The notes under the pieces were generated by a model. It had not been told where the DNA came from and did not search any database. It saw only the letters and a list, made by a program, of their open reading frames with translations. The position numbers and the translations under genes were made by a program. From positions 1 to 64,000 of the forward strand of contig NZ_BJEQ01000015.1 in assembly GCF_005405585.1 (NCBI RefSeq): a stretch of DNA of 64,000 bases, written 5' to 3'. Positions within the stretch are counted from its first letter, which is position 1. Every line of letters begins with the position of its first letter. Below are positions 19,442 to 28,969 of this stretch, one piece after another. The DNA comes from Agarivorans sp. Toyoura001 (GTDB taxonomy: Bacteria; Pseudomonadota; Gammaproteobacteria; Enterobacterales; Celerinatantimonadaceae).

Positions 19442-19870
19442 TTAGCTTTGCTCTTTATACATGTTTTCTAATACTTTTCTTAAGATTGAGCTTGATGTGT
19501 GCTCTGTATAAGAAAAGTAAACAATTTCCACGCCTATTTCTTTGAAAGAGGTTTCGAGTTTTGTCCACTTCTCGGTGCCTTTCCAATCATCACCAACAAA
19601 CATTCTATCGAACTTTAAGTTGTTCCACGCTTCCATTTTGTCGTAGTTTACTTGTGGGGCAACTTCATCAACAAACTTAATCGACTCAACGATTTTTAGT
19701 CGCTCTTGAAACGGAATGATGGGTTTCTTACCTTTTGCTTGTATCGACAGTTCGTCAGTAGTTACACCAACGATAAGATAGTCACATTCTAGCTTAGCGC
19801 GTTGTAATACATTGAGGTGACCAATATGGAACATATCGAACACACCTGTGGTGTAACCAATCTTTTTCAT
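19442..19870 (-). CDS. Cytidylyltransferase, probable glycerol-3-phosphate type (TagD-like)
   Basis: 142 residues of the nucleotidyltransferase superfamily. TTGVFDMFHIGHLNVL (residues 7-22) holds the HxGH motif. VGDDWKGTEKW is near residue 92 and the last motif TEHTSSSILRK near 125. Length and motifs fit CTP:glycerol-3-phosphate cytidylyltransferase, which makes CDP-glycerol. Related enzymes for other phospho-alcohols have the same fold, so substrate is inferred from the convergent glycerophosphotransferase-type gene. It is divergent from the GT25 gene across a 194-nt region. Confidence 0.82.
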   Translation of the reverse strand: MKKIGYTTGVFDMFHIGHLNVLQRAKLECDYLIVGVTTDELSIQAKGKKPIIPFQERLKIVESIKFVDEVAPQVNYDKMEAWNNLKFDRMFVGDDWKGTEKWTKLETSFKEIGVEIVYFSYTEHTSSSILRKVLENMYKEQS

Positions 19871-19946
19871 GCTTCACTCTGCTTATTAAAAGAAACAGTT
19901 TTGAGTTTTTAGTGCTCATTCTGAGGCTTAAGGAGTTCTAGTGCGA

Positions 19947-19968
19947 TATAATACAACGATTAATCGTT
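19947..19968. promoter_or_regulatory. TATAAT and 14-bp perfect palindrome in divergent intergenic region
   Basis: The region between the cytidylyltransferase and GT25 genes holds a TATAAT hexamer (19947-19952) and, directly after it, the perfect palindrome AACGATTAATCGTT (19955-19968). A symmetrical site at this place could bind a dimeric regulator. I see no good -35 element at the right distance, and no regulator can be named. Confidence 0.35.
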
Positions 19969-20064
19969 ATATGCGCTATGTAAAATCGACTTGATTGATT
20001 GTCTCTCACTGATTCATTTGTTTGAAAGCGATGGTTTATTTTGGGTGGCTACCAAGGTTTGTGA

Positions 20065-20838
20065 ATGAAAATATTTATTATTAGTTTGGCTCGTTCAACA
20101 GGGCGCAGAGATCTAATTACTAAAGAATTAGCTAAGGCGGAGTTGGATTTTGAGTTCTTTGATGCGGTAGATGGCGTTAAAGGAGAGCACCCGTTATTTC
20201 AAAAATATGACGAAGCAAGAGCTAAGTGGCAGGGCGGTGCTGGCCTTAATGCTGGTGAGTTAGGTTGCTTTGCTAGTCATTATTTGATGTGGCAAAAGTG
20301 TATCGAGCTTGATGAGCCCATATTTGTTTTCGAAGATGATGTACTTATTCCCGATAATTTTTACGATGTGTTTACCTTGCTAGATGAGGTTTTACCACGT
20401 TATGAATACATTAAACTGGGCCGTGGTCGATTACGGTCTTTGTGGCCTGTTGGTGAATTTGTAGAGGAAGAGCCGCTTGGACCTCTGCAGATAGTAAAAT
20501 ATATGCGACAAACTGATTGTGCTCATGCGTATGCGCTTACTCCCTCCGCCGCTAAACGTTTCGTAAAAAATGCCAGCTCTTGGATACATCCGGTGGATGA
20601 TTACATGGATAAAGAGCAGCTGAGTGAGGTCTTACAATTTGGAGTTGAACCACGCTATGTGTTTCAGCGTGGTGAAGATTCAGATATCAAGCAAACAATA
20701 GATGTGAATACGAAGAAAAAAAAGCTGAGCACTATCAAACGTATTCGTCGAGAATATTATAGATATAGAGACAAATATGCCTGCAATTGGATTAACTATT
20801 GCTATTGGTTTAAGCATAAAACAGGTTTGTTTAAATAG
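20065..20838 (+). CDS. Glycosyltransferase family 25 (LOS/LPS biosynthesis type)
   Basis: 257 residues. The start IFIISLARSTGRRDLI and the block GELGCFASHYLMWQKCIE (about residues 71-88), followed by FVFEDDVLIPDNF with an EDD metal-binding motif near residue 98, identify GT25. These enzymes typically add galactose or similar sugars to lipooligosaccharide. The C-terminus is strongly basic (KKKKLSTIKRIRREYYRYRDK), which would suit membrane binding. A GT9 gene follows after 42 nt on the same strand. Sugar specificity is not visible. Confidence 0.85.
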   Translation: MKIFIISLARSTGRRDLITKELAKAELDFEFFDAVDGVKGEHPLFQKYDEARAKWQGGAGLNAGELGCFASHYLMWQKCIELDEPIFVFEDDVLIPDNFYDVFTLLDEVLPRYEYIKLGRGRLRSLWPVGEFVEEEPLGPLQIVKYMRQTDCAHAYALTPSAAKRFVKNASSWIHPVDDYMDKEQLSEVLQFGVEPRYVFQRGEDSDIKQTIDVNTKKKKLSTIKRIRREYYRYRDKYACNWINYCYWFKHKTGLFK

Positions 20839-20880
20839 AGAATTTAAGTCTTAGTTTATTAGCTAAGTAGCGGAGTATTT

Positions 20881-21903
20881 TTGAAGAAATATTGGATTGA
20901 GCGTGGTGGTTATGCGAAAGCTAGTGCGAAACAACAAATAGCGCGAGTAGATTTTAATAAAGTAGAACGTATCGCTATCATTCGCTATGCTGCTTTAGGC
21001 GATTTAATTCTGGTAAGGGCTTTTATTGTTGAAGCTAAACGCCTTTTTCCAAATGCGAAAATTGTGTTGTCGGTGTTATCTCACTACAAAATTGGTATGC
21101 CCGATGATCTTGTTGATGAGATCCACGTTGTAGAAACGGCAAGAGAAAAGAAACTGAGCCTATTAAAAACGCGGAAAGATATTCAAGGTTTAGGTCAATT
21201 CGATTTTGTTTTTGATCTTTCGTGTACCGCCCGCTCTCGAGCATTTCTAATGTTTGCGCAATGTCGATTCAAAGTAGGCTTTCCTTATAGTGTTATTGAG
21301 CAACGAGTGTTTCATGACTTTTGTGTTTTCCGCAGTGACCTTAGTACAGAGTTAAATTGTTGTATTGACCAGCTCAGAGTCTTTGGTCATAAACCCTTGG
21401 CTACTCCTGATTTTGCTTTGGAGGTTAACGAAGTGCCTAGGTTGGGCGCCAAGCAGGCCAAGATAGGTTGGTTTGTGGGTGCGTCTACTGTAAAAAAACA
21501 GTTTGACCGTGCAACTTGTCTCGCGTCAATTAAACTGGTTAATCAGCGTTACCCTGATGCCGAGATCATTTTTTATGAGGGTGTCGGTAAAGAAGAGAAA
21601 GCGGACTTTTTGAGCACAGAAGGTATTAAAAATCTACGAGTAGTGGAAGCTGGTTCATTAGAGTCGCTGCGTAAAGAGCTAGTGAACCTTGATGTGCTTG
21701 TTTCACCAGATACTGGTGTTAGAAACCTAGCCATTGCTACGCACACTCCTACTTTGGGGATTTTTATGTGTACGCCAGTTCATCGCTATTGGCCACAGAT
21801 AAACGGTTTACATCAAGTCGTTTATAAGCTCGGTGGAGAGCACCCCTCTGCTCAATGTATCGTTGATACATTGGCTGAGCATTTAGTAGATTTATCCGAC
21901 TAG
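20881..21903 (+). CDS. GT9 heptosyltransferase-family protein
   Basis: 340 residues. IAIIRYAALGDLILVRAF (residues 32-49) and SPDTGVRNLAIAT near residue 274 are the two GT9 motifs. The second has GVRN in place of the usual GPLH, so donor recognition may differ from true heptosyltransferases. The start is TTG 20881, with CGGAG at 20871-20875. It follows the GT25 gene and converges with another GT9 gene 34 nt away. It may add a heptose-like sugar to an outer core or capsule-linked glycan (inference). Confidence 0.8.
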   Translation: MKKYWIERGGYAKASAKQQIARVDFNKVERIAIIRYAALGDLILVRAFIVEAKRLFPNAKIVLSVLSHYKIGMPDDLVDEIHVVETAREKKLSLLKTRKDIQGLGQFDFVFDLSCTARSRAFLMFAQCRFKVGFPYSVIEQRVFHDFCVFRSDLSTELNCCIDQLRVFGHKPLATPDFALEVNEVPRLGAKQAKIGWFVGASTVKKQFDRATCLASIKLVNQRYPDAEIIFYEGVGKEEKADFLSTEGIKNLRVVEAGSLESLRKELVNLDVLVSPDTGVRNLAIATHTPTLGIFMCTPVHRYWPQINGLHQVVYKLGGEHPSAQCIVDTLAEHLVDLSD

Positions 21904-21937
21904 AGCGGTGTTAATAGCCATAGTGTAAAGGAATTGA

Positions 21938-23062
21938 TTACATAGAAACGTTTCCTTCGGTTGTTACTATGTTTTCTCTAATTGTCCGTTCTAACTCTTT
22001 ATGAGAAAAGTCGTTAATGTTTGATTCGGTTATCGACGAGAGCGGTTTCTTACAAAACACTGTTTTGGAGTTGGGGTGGTTCGGGTGCCACATTTGATAC
22101 TCATTGGGGCCATACAAGTAAATAGCAATAAGTGGTACTTCGAAAGCTTTTGCTATATGCACGGTAGCTGTGTCTACACTAACTAACAGTTTTGCGTGTT
22201 TAATAAGACAGGCGCTGTCATCAATATGAGCGGAATTACTCATGAACTGAGCATTAATCGACTTTAACTCTGTTTCTATGGTGGTTAGTTTATGTAATTG
22301 GTCTGGGCTGCAAAGTACTACAAGCGGGTGATTTGGATAGTAAATATTGAGCTCCTTGCCTATTTTCAGAATATTATCTGCTGTTAAGCATCGACTATTG
22401 GCACTACCGAATGGGTTTATACAAATGTAGGGGCGGTCAATATCATCAAGATATTTGGATACTCGAAGCTCGGACCGGTGATTTATATTGTAGGTGTACT
22501 GGGGCTCCATAATGTTTAACCCCATAACTTTTGCCACAGCAAGGAATTGTTGCTGGTAATGCTGGTTTTCGCAATCAGCCAATATATTATAGTTTATGAT
22601 TTTTGCGTCTTTCTCTAGTCCAATGTAATTGTGAGCCTTGAGTAACCGCAATGCTAAAATGTCTCGAGGTTTCATAAAACGACCCAAGAACACAATGGTG
22701 TCTTGTTGAGGGATTTCTTTTAGCAGTGATGGTACAGAAAGTAAGTTCGGCCTTTTTTTATATAGGTAAACATTGTCAATATAGGGATTGGTTTCGAATA
22801 ATCCTTTAGCGTTTTCAAGAGTGAGTACCGAAATTTCTAGCTTTGGATAAAATGCTTTCAACTCTTTATAAATAAAAGAAGAAATGACGCTATCCCCTAT
22901 TTTTCCATCTGTTCTCCAAAACAATATTCGTTTTGATGATTTAGGCTCGAGCTCTGAAATAGTCTTTGTGTCAAAGATCATTAAAGCTAGTTTCTTTCTC
23001 AATGTGTCTGAGAAAAGTTTAATGGGGTGTCTTAAATCGAAGATTCTAGAGATAATGCTCAT
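21938..23062 (-). CDS. Divergent GT9-family glycosyltransferase
   Basis: 374 residues. ILFWRTDGKIGDSVISSF near residue 45 is a GT9 N-terminal motif preceded by a 45-residue extension. The C-terminal motif reads SVDTATVHIAKAF near residue 294, with ATV where heptosyltransferases have G(P/L)(A/L/M), and is followed by LYGPNEYQMWHP. The gene looks more AT-rich than the neighbouring LPS core genes, which suggests separate acquisition. The fusion gene lies 24 nt upstream on the same strand, so they probably form an operon. Confidence 0.75.
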   Translation of the reverse strand: MSIISRIFDLRHPIKLFSDTLRKKLALMIFDTKTISELEPKSSKRILFWRTDGKIGDSVISSFIYKELKAFYPKLEISVLTLENAKGLFETNPYIDNVYLYKKRPNLLSVPSLLKEIPQQDTIVFLGRFMKPRDILALRLLKAHNYIGLEKDAKIINYNILADCENQHYQQQFLAVAKVMGLNIMEPQYTYNINHRSELRVSKYLDDIDRPYICINPFGSANSRCLTADNILKIGKELNIYYPNHPLVVLCSPDQLHKLTTIETELKSINAQFMSNSAHIDDSACLIKHAKLLVSVDTATVHIAKAFEVPLIAIYLYGPNEYQMWHPNHPNSKTVFCKKPLSSITESNINDFSHKELERTIRENIVTTEGNVSM

Positions 23063-23086
23063 GTTATTTTCAGCTTCTATAGTTTT

Positions 23087-24865
23087 TTAGTACTTTGCTT
23101 TTCGGTAGGTATAGTTTCCTCTTATTTTGCGCCACAAGCCAAACTTAGTGGTGCTTGGAAACATTACAATCCGGCGAATTTGTTGTAGATCTTGATGCAG
23201 GCCTATTGGACCCGAATCTGTGGCTACTGTATAAGCATAGCCAGCTTGTTTAGCTAATTGCTTTGTTTGCTGGTTATGATTGCCATAGGGGTAAGCAAAG
23301 GTAGTGAGCTCACGTCCTAGCAAGCTCTCTAAGTCTTTTTTGTTTTGCTCTATTTGGTGCTGTTGCTCAGGCTCGCTCAGTTCAGCGAGTTTGGGGTGAT
23401 TCAGGGTGTGCCCACCAATCTCTACAAATCCACTTTGGTCTATGTCGCGCATAGTTTCTGGGCTCATCAACTCAAAGCGTTGATCAGGTTTTGTAGGGTG
23501 GCTTACATCCCATTGGTTATGATCTGTGCCACTTACCGCATAAATTACTGCTTTAAATTGGTATTTTTTGAGTAAGGGTAATAGCAGGTCATAATTGTCT
23601 TGGTAGCCATCATCAAAGGTGAGAATGATATAGCGTTTTCCGTGATCGAAGCGATGTTCTAATCCTATTTTAGCTAACTCTTTGAAAGTAATTGGAGTCA
23701 ATCCCATAGCTTTAATGGTTTGAAAATGCTCTTCTAAGCGTTCTTCAGTAACGTAAGTGCCATACACCCCGTGTTGGCTGTCATTATTTATTACCCGGTG
23801 ATACATGATGATCGGTATTTCACGCTTTTTGGTGTAAACATAGGCACTTTGGTAAACGTTTAATAGCTTCTTACATACTTCATCTAAATCGTATTCAGCT
23901 TTAATATTTGTGATTAATTCGTCGCTAACGCTGGCACTAACTATCGCTTGCTTAAGCTGGTTTGCGACTGATTCATAATCTATATCAAGTTCCGTTTTAC
24001 CTTCTAAAGCAATATCGCCAAAGTTACTCTCAAGTGCTGTAGGTAGGTTATCCAAGTTGATCAATCCTAATGCTTTAGCTTCGCCCACTGCAAACACAGG
24101 CTTTTGGCACAACAGCGCTTCCATTGCGACACGCCCGGCACCTATGACCAAATCAGCTTGGCTAATTGTCGAGCGAATGTTGTCGCTGTATCCACAAAAC
24201 TCTACTTTGTTTTCAAACTCAGCAAAGCGTGGCTCCACTTTACTACCGCTAATCACTTGTACTTGGTTGGCATCTAAATCAATGCATTGTTTAAGCAATT
24301 GATAAACAAGCTCGCCTTTGGGACCGGTTAATCGCCCGATGATTTGAATAATGGGTTTATCGTTATTGGCAGCTGGGAGCGGAGAAAATTGTTGGCTATC
24401 AACGCCATTGCGAACCACACTGACTTGTTCGCTAGGCACGCCTAAGTCACGAATAATTTGCTGAGCGATGTTTTCACATACTGCGACAGCATGATAACCG
24501 AGGGCGTGAAACTTTTTGCGTGAACGGTGCACTGGTTGGCGACCATGCACACTGGTAACCATTGGCGTGTTAGTTAACTTACAGGCGATATAAGAAGACC
24601 ACCCAGAAGCACGGCTATGTGCATGGACCAGTTGAATTTTATATCTAAGAATTAGATAGATAAGGTAGAATACGTGCCATACTCTGCGGGGTAAGCTGCG
24701 TTTATTGAAACGTAATCTAAAGTGTTGTCCTTGATGGGGGCAACTTAAGGTATCAGAGACGTAAAATACTTGATGTCCTCGCTGAGTTAGCCGATCGCCA
24801 ACTTGAGTGGCGTAGACTTCGGCTCCGGTCACTTCGAGTTGTGATAGAGCCATCAAAATATTCAT
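23087..24865 (-). CDS. Fusion of GT4 glycosyltransferase and NodB-type polysaccharide deacetylase
   Basis: 592 residues in two domains. Residues 1 to about 340 are a GT4-type glycosyltransferase: LEVTGAEVYATQVGDRL at the start, VHAHSRASGW, SVHGRQPVH, and the donor-site part QIIGRLTGPKGEL and GAGRVAMEALLC. Residues about 346-592 are a NodB deacetylase: PIIMYHRVI, the metal/catalytic TFDDGYQDN (near 414), HTLNHPKL (near 485) and FAYPYGNH. All NodB metal ligands appear present. No signal peptide is seen, so deacetylation would occur in the cytoplasm on a nascent glycan or lipid-linked sugar (inference). The reading frame is continuous across the junction. Confidence 0.85.
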   Translation of the reverse strand: MNILMALSQLEVTGAEVYATQVGDRLTQRGHQVFYVSDTLSCPHQGQHFRLRFNKRSLPRRVWHVFYLIYLILRYKIQLVHAHSRASGWSSYIACKLTNTPMVTSVHGRQPVHRSRKKFHALGYHAVAVCENIAQQIIRDLGVPSEQVSVVRNGVDSQQFSPLPAANNDKPIIQIIGRLTGPKGELVYQLLKQCIDLDANQVQVISGSKVEPRFAEFENKVEFCGYSDNIRSTISQADLVIGAGRVAMEALLCQKPVFAVGEAKALGLINLDNLPTALESNFGDIALEGKTELDIDYESVANQLKQAIVSASVSDELITNIKAEYDLDEVCKKLLNVYQSAYVYTKKREIPIIMYHRVINNDSQHGVYGTYVTEERLEEHFQTIKAMGLTPITFKELAKIGLEHRFDHGKRYIILTFDDGYQDNYDLLLPLLKKYQFKAVIYAVSGTDHNQWDVSHPTKPDQRFELMSPETMRDIDQSGFVEIGGHTLNHPKLAELSEPEQQHQIEQNKKDLESLLGRELTTFAYPYGNHNQQTKQLAKQAGYAYTVATDSGPIGLHQDLQQIRRIVMFPSTTKFGLWRKIRGNYTYRKAKY

Positions 24866-24998
24866 AAATATGATAAACCTTGCTGTAGTTTGATAGCATA
24901 TTCTACAGAAGAGGCTTGGTTCCGCCTAGTAGTAGGTTCAAGCTCTGAAAATATGAGTAAAAACGGATAGTTGGTGACAAAGGTGGCGGTTTATTTCT

Positions 24999-27900
24999 GT
25001 GGGTAAGTGTTTAACAAGCGGCTCTTCACTCATCAACTCAAAGTTCAGCTATTTGGGTTTGCTTGGCTTGCTGTTACTTTGTTTGGTTTGTTCTGCTGAA
25101 GCCCGCACTGCTCGAGTCCTCATGCTCAATTCTTACCAGGCGGGTATGCAATGGGATGCCAGTTTTGACTTAGGCTTGCGCCAGCAAGTTGGCGACCGTT
25201 CGGTATGGATGTTTAACCACCGTATTGAACCTTCTCCTAATCAAGACCCCAGTTACCGCTTAGCCCAGTTTGATTTACTGAATGAAATTATTCTCTATTA
25301 CCAGTTTGATTTAGTGGTGAGCGTAGGTGAGCAAGCGCTTAATATTGCTCTCGCTTTGCAAGATGAGGGCATCTTGCAAGCCCCCATTGTGGCTGCTGGC
25401 GCTGACTTGTCTGCCTATATGGGGCCGCGAGAACGGCGAATTACTGGTATTCATGAGCAACTCGCTATTCGCGAAAACCTGTTACTTATTCGTCAATTAA
25501 TCCCCGATTTAGAAGCCGTTCACTTATTGATTGATGACCAGCCTGGCAGTGAACATATTCGCAAAGAATTTATTCAATTGGCCGATCAGCTAGCTATTCC
25601 CTATACCCTTTGGCAAGAGCAAGATTACGAAGAAGTAAAAGCTAAAACGTCGTTACTTAGTGCCAATGAGGCGATTTTATTGGGGGTTTTACAACAAGCG
25701 CCAACCGGGAAAACTCAGTTAACCGAGCAACGGGTTCAGTCTTTATCTATGGTATCGCGCGCGCCCATGTACAGCCTTTGGGAGTATGCGGTGGGTAATG
25801 GTGCGGTCGGTGGATTTGTTACCCAGCCTAAACCTTTAGGCGAAGCGATTGGTAATATGGTGTTAAAAGTATTGCTTGGTACCGACGTACGTGATGTTGC
25901 GATTAATACGCGCGGTCCGCAAACCTACTTGTTTGATAGTACTCAACTAAACCGTTGGAAGGTGTCTCGGGCTAATTTAGCCACAGGAAGTGAGTATTTA
26001 AATCAGCAAGCTTACCAATCTTGGTCGCAGCGCTACCAAACGAGTTTGATGATGACAGGGCTGAGCTTGTTCGCTGGGCTACTGTTGTTTGCTTTGTGGC
26101 GGGCTTACGGCCGCGCTAGAGCACATTTGGTGCAGCAGAAAAAGCAGTTATCGTCGGTATTTAGTAAAACCGAGCAAGCCTGCGCGCTGTTGGACGAGAA
26201 CGGCCATGTCTTGTTAATCAATCAAGCACTAATGGATTTATTGGGTGACCGCGCGGGTTTTATTATTGGAAATTCATTGCTCGATAGCCACATTTGGGAA
26301 CATCAGTCGGCGCTTAAGCAGCAGTTGCGAGAAGGTATTGCTAAAAGTTTGAGTGGCGACGCGGTGCATTTTCAAGCCGAGTTTGATCAAGGCAAACACA
26401 GTATTCTGTATGATTTTGCTATGAGCCCGCAGCTCGACCACAGCAATCGGGTTGAGCAAGTGGTACTGGAAATGAGAAACCTTGCACTGATTCAGCAGCA
26501 ACATCGTCAACTTAAGCAAAGCGAAACCCATTACCGATTACTGTTTGAACAAAGCCCAGCCTTGTTAATGTTGGTGAATCGCTTGGGGGTGATTGTTTGT
26601 TGTAACAAAGTGGCGGCTAAGCATTTGGGTTATCCCCGTAAGCAACTAGAACTGTCGCAATTACGCAGTTTATACGATGAGGCAGAGCAGCAAACGACTT
26701 TGTTGGAATACCTAGACACTGTGGGCAAGCACAAAGTTACTCGCCAAATTGCTTACCGCAACAGTAAAAACCAGCAACTTTGGTTTAAAGAGTCGTTTGT
26801 GAGAATGGCTGAAGAAGACGTATTTATGTTGGTATGTGAAGACGTTACCGCTACTCGCAGCCTAGCCGAAGAGTTGGATTTTCATGCAAACTTTGATTTG
26901 CTCACCGGTATATACAACCGTGGCTTTTTTGAGCGGCGTTTAGAGCTACTACTAGGATCAAGCCAAGATAACCAACTGCACGCTTTGTTGCTCATTGATT
27001 TAGCTCAGTTCAAAGTTATCAACGATACCTTTGGTCATGGCTCGGGTGACCAAGCACTTAAACAGGTTGCCGGAGTCTTAGAGCAGCTATTGCCTCGCTC
27101 AGCCATTGTTGCCCGTTTGGGAAGCGACGAGTTTGCCATCTTATTAGAGGCTTGTTCGCAGCAAGACAGTTTAGATTTTGCTAATCGGGTTATCGACAGA
27201 CTTAACGATAGTCATTATGTGCGTGATGAGCGGATGTTTAGTTTTGGTTGTAGCATTGGCTTAACCTTGTTTCAGCAGCAACAAGGTTCAGCTCAAGAGC
27301 TGATTGCACAAGCCGATAATGCCTGTTTCACGGCTAAATCTCTTGGTCGAAATCGGGTTTATTTGTACCAAATGGATGACCAAATGCTGCTCGAGCGGCA
27401 AGGGCAAATGGAATGGGTCACTCGTATTCAACAAGCGCTGCGCGAAGAACGCTTCTTGTTATACGCGCAAGCGATAGTGCCGGTTACCGCTATTGATGAT
27501 GATTATCTGCATTATGAAGTGCTACTGCGAATGATTGACGAAGCGGGTCGAATTGTACCGCCTGGGGCCTTTTTACCAGCCGCTGAAAATTACAATTTGG
27601 CTGACCAAATTGATAAAGTCGTTATTGCTAAAAGCCTGCAATGGTTAGCCGAAAATCCTGGCCACCTTACCCGATTAAACATGTGTTCAATGAACCTGTC
27701 TGGGCAATCTTTAGGTAGTGCCGAATTCGTTGAATGGCTGCTAAATACGCTAGAAAACAGTGCGTTGCCAATGAACAAATTGTGTTTTGAAACCACTGAA
27801 ACCGTAGCGATTGCCAATTTAGATATTGCTACCGAGTTCTTTAACAAAGTAAGGCAATTGGGCTGTAAAATTGCTCTGGATGATTTTGGTTCGGGGTTAT

Positions 27901-28163
27901 CGTCGTTTGGTTATCTTAAAAACCTGCCGATTGATTACCTGAAAATTGATGGCATCTTCATTCGTGATTTAGAGAATGACCACATGGATGCGGCAATTGT
28001 AAAAAGCATCAATCAAATGGCGCATGTTATGGGTAAGAAAACCATTGCCGAGTTTGTTGAGAACGATGGGATTAATCAAATTCTGTCGGAAATTGGTGTC
28101 GATTATGCTCAGGGCTACCATTTTGGTAAGCCAGTACCTATCGAGATGTTAGTGCTTAACTAG
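24999..28163 (+). CDS. Membrane sensor with periplasmic binding domain, PAS, GGDEF and EAL
   Basis: 1054 residues. Signal peptide (about 1-35), a periplasmic domain like ABC-transporter substrate-binding proteins of the PF04392 type (about 37-330), a membrane segment (about 346-365), two PAS-like regions (about 380-490 and 505-620), GGDEF (motif GSDEF near 708) and EAL (EVLLR near 840, then DDFGSGLSSFGYL). Both c-di-GMP domains keep their main motifs, so either synthesis or breakdown is possible. I see no RxxD inhibitory site. It likely links a periplasmic ligand to c-di-GMP. The start is GTG 24999, with AAAGGTGG about 12 nt upstream. Confidence 0.88.
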   Translation: MGKCLTSGSSLINSKFSYLGLLGLLLLCLVCSAEARTARVLMLNSYQAGMQWDASFDLGLRQQVGDRSVWMFNHRIEPSPNQDPSYRLAQFDLLNEIILYYQFDLVVSVGEQALNIALALQDEGILQAPIVAAGADLSAYMGPRERRITGIHEQLAIRENLLLIRQLIPDLEAVHLLIDDQPGSEHIRKEFIQLADQLAIPYTLWQEQDYEEVKAKTSLLSANEAILLGVLQQAPTGKTQLTEQRVQSLSMVSRAPMYSLWEYAVGNGAVGGFVTQPKPLGEAIGNMVLKVLLGTDVRDVAINTRGPQTYLFDSTQLNRWKVSRANLATGSEYLNQQAYQSWSQRYQTSLMMTGLSLFAGLLLFALWRAYGRARAHLVQQKKQLSSVFSKTEQACALLDENGHVLLINQALMDLLGDRAGFIIGNSLLDSHIWEHQSALKQQLREGIAKSLSGDAVHFQAEFDQGKHSILYDFAMSPQLDHSNRVEQVVLEMRNLALIQQQHRQLKQSETHYRLLFEQSPALLMLVNRLGVIVCCNKVAAKHLGYPRKQLELSQLRSLYDEAEQQTTLLEYLDTVGKHKVTRQIAYRNSKNQQLWFKESFVRMAEEDVFMLVCEDVTATRSLAEELDFHANFDLLTGIYNRGFFERRLELLLGSSQDNQLHALLLIDLAQFKVINDTFGHGSGDQALKQVAGVLEQLLPRSAIVARLGSDEFAILLEACSQQDSLDFANRVIDRLNDSHYVRDERMFSFGCSIGLTLFQQQQGSAQELIAQADNACFTAKSLGRNRVYLYQMDDQMLLERQGQMEWVTRIQQALREERFLLYAQAIVPVTAIDDDYLHYEVLLRMIDEAGRIVPPGAFLPAAENYNLADQIDKVVIAKSLQWLAENPGHLTRLNMCSMNLSGQSLGSAEFVEWLLNTLENSALPMNKLCFETTETVAIANLDIATEFFNKVRQLGCKIALDDFGSGLSSFGYLKNLPIDYLKIDGIFIRDLENDHMDAAIVKSINQMAHVMGKKTIAEFVENDGINQILSEIGVDYAQGYHFGKPVPIEMLVLN

Positions 28164-28210
28164 CCGCGACTAGATAAACTAGCCACCTTATTTTTTCTTG
28201 GAGAGCTCGA

Positions 28211-28969
28211 TTGAGTAACCAGCAACCACGTTTATTTTGTGAAGACAGCGCTAAGCCAGAATATGCCGCGTGTTTAGTGCAGCGTTTTGCATTGCAGCTG
28301 TGTACGCAACTACCTGCTAGTGGTTTTTGCTTGATACTTGATGAAGATAGCTTGCGTTTACGCTGGTGCGATGAGGCCAAGTTGGGAGATATCTCTGTGG
28401 ACTTTCTTGCCGGCAGGGCTGCTCATCGTCGTCAATATGGCGGTGCAGAAGCCGTTAGCAAGGCCGTAGGTGTTAAGAAGGGTCAACGCCCTAGTGTAAT
28501 TGATGGAACCGCTGGTTTAGGCCGTGACGCCTTTGTGTTGGCTAACCTAGGCTGCCAAGTCACCATGCTTGAGCGTTCTCCGTGGGTAGCTGCTTTGTTA
28601 GCCGACGGTTTGCGCCGTGCAGAAGCTGACTCGACGATTGGTGAATGGGTGAGTGAACGAATGAGCCTAATTCACGCTAGTAGTATTAGCGATTTACCCC
28701 AGCATCAGTTACAGGCTGATGTAGTGTATTTAGATCCCATGTATCCACACCGCAAAAAATCGGCGCAAGTGAAAAAAGAAATGCGTATCTTTCAACACTT
28801 GGTGGGTGCCGATGTTGATGCAGATCTATTACTTGAGCAAGCCTTTGCTGCAGCTACTAAACGTGTAGTCGTAAAACGGCCTAATTACGCCGAGCCTTTA
28901 GCCGGTAAAGCGGCACAGAATCATCTTGAAACCAAAACTCACCGCTTTGATATTTATTCAATCAACTAG
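28211..28969 (+). CDS. rsmJ: 16S rRNA (guanine1516-N2)-methyltransferase
   Basis: SAM-dependent enzyme that methylates G1516 of 16S rRNA. 252 residues. SAM-binding [16 protein letters not shown] lies at about residues 96-111 and the catalytic-type [13 protein letters not shown] near 177, a stretch characteristic of RsmJ (YhiQ). The start is TTG 28211, with GGAG 7 nt upstream. It follows the sensor gene on the same strand after 47 nt. Confidence 0.95.
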   Translation: MSNQQPRLFCEDSAKPEYAACLVQRFALQLCTQLPASGFCLILDEDSLRLRWCDEAKLGDISVDFLAGRAAHRRQYGGAEAVSKAVGVKKGQRPSVIDGTAGLGRDAFVLANLGCQVTMLERSPWVAALLADGLRRAEADSTIGEWVSERMSLIHASSISDLPQHQLQADVVYLDPMYPHRKKSAQVKKEMRIFQHLVGADVDADLLLEQAFAAATKRVVVKRPNYAEPLAGKAAQNHLETKTHRFDIYSIN

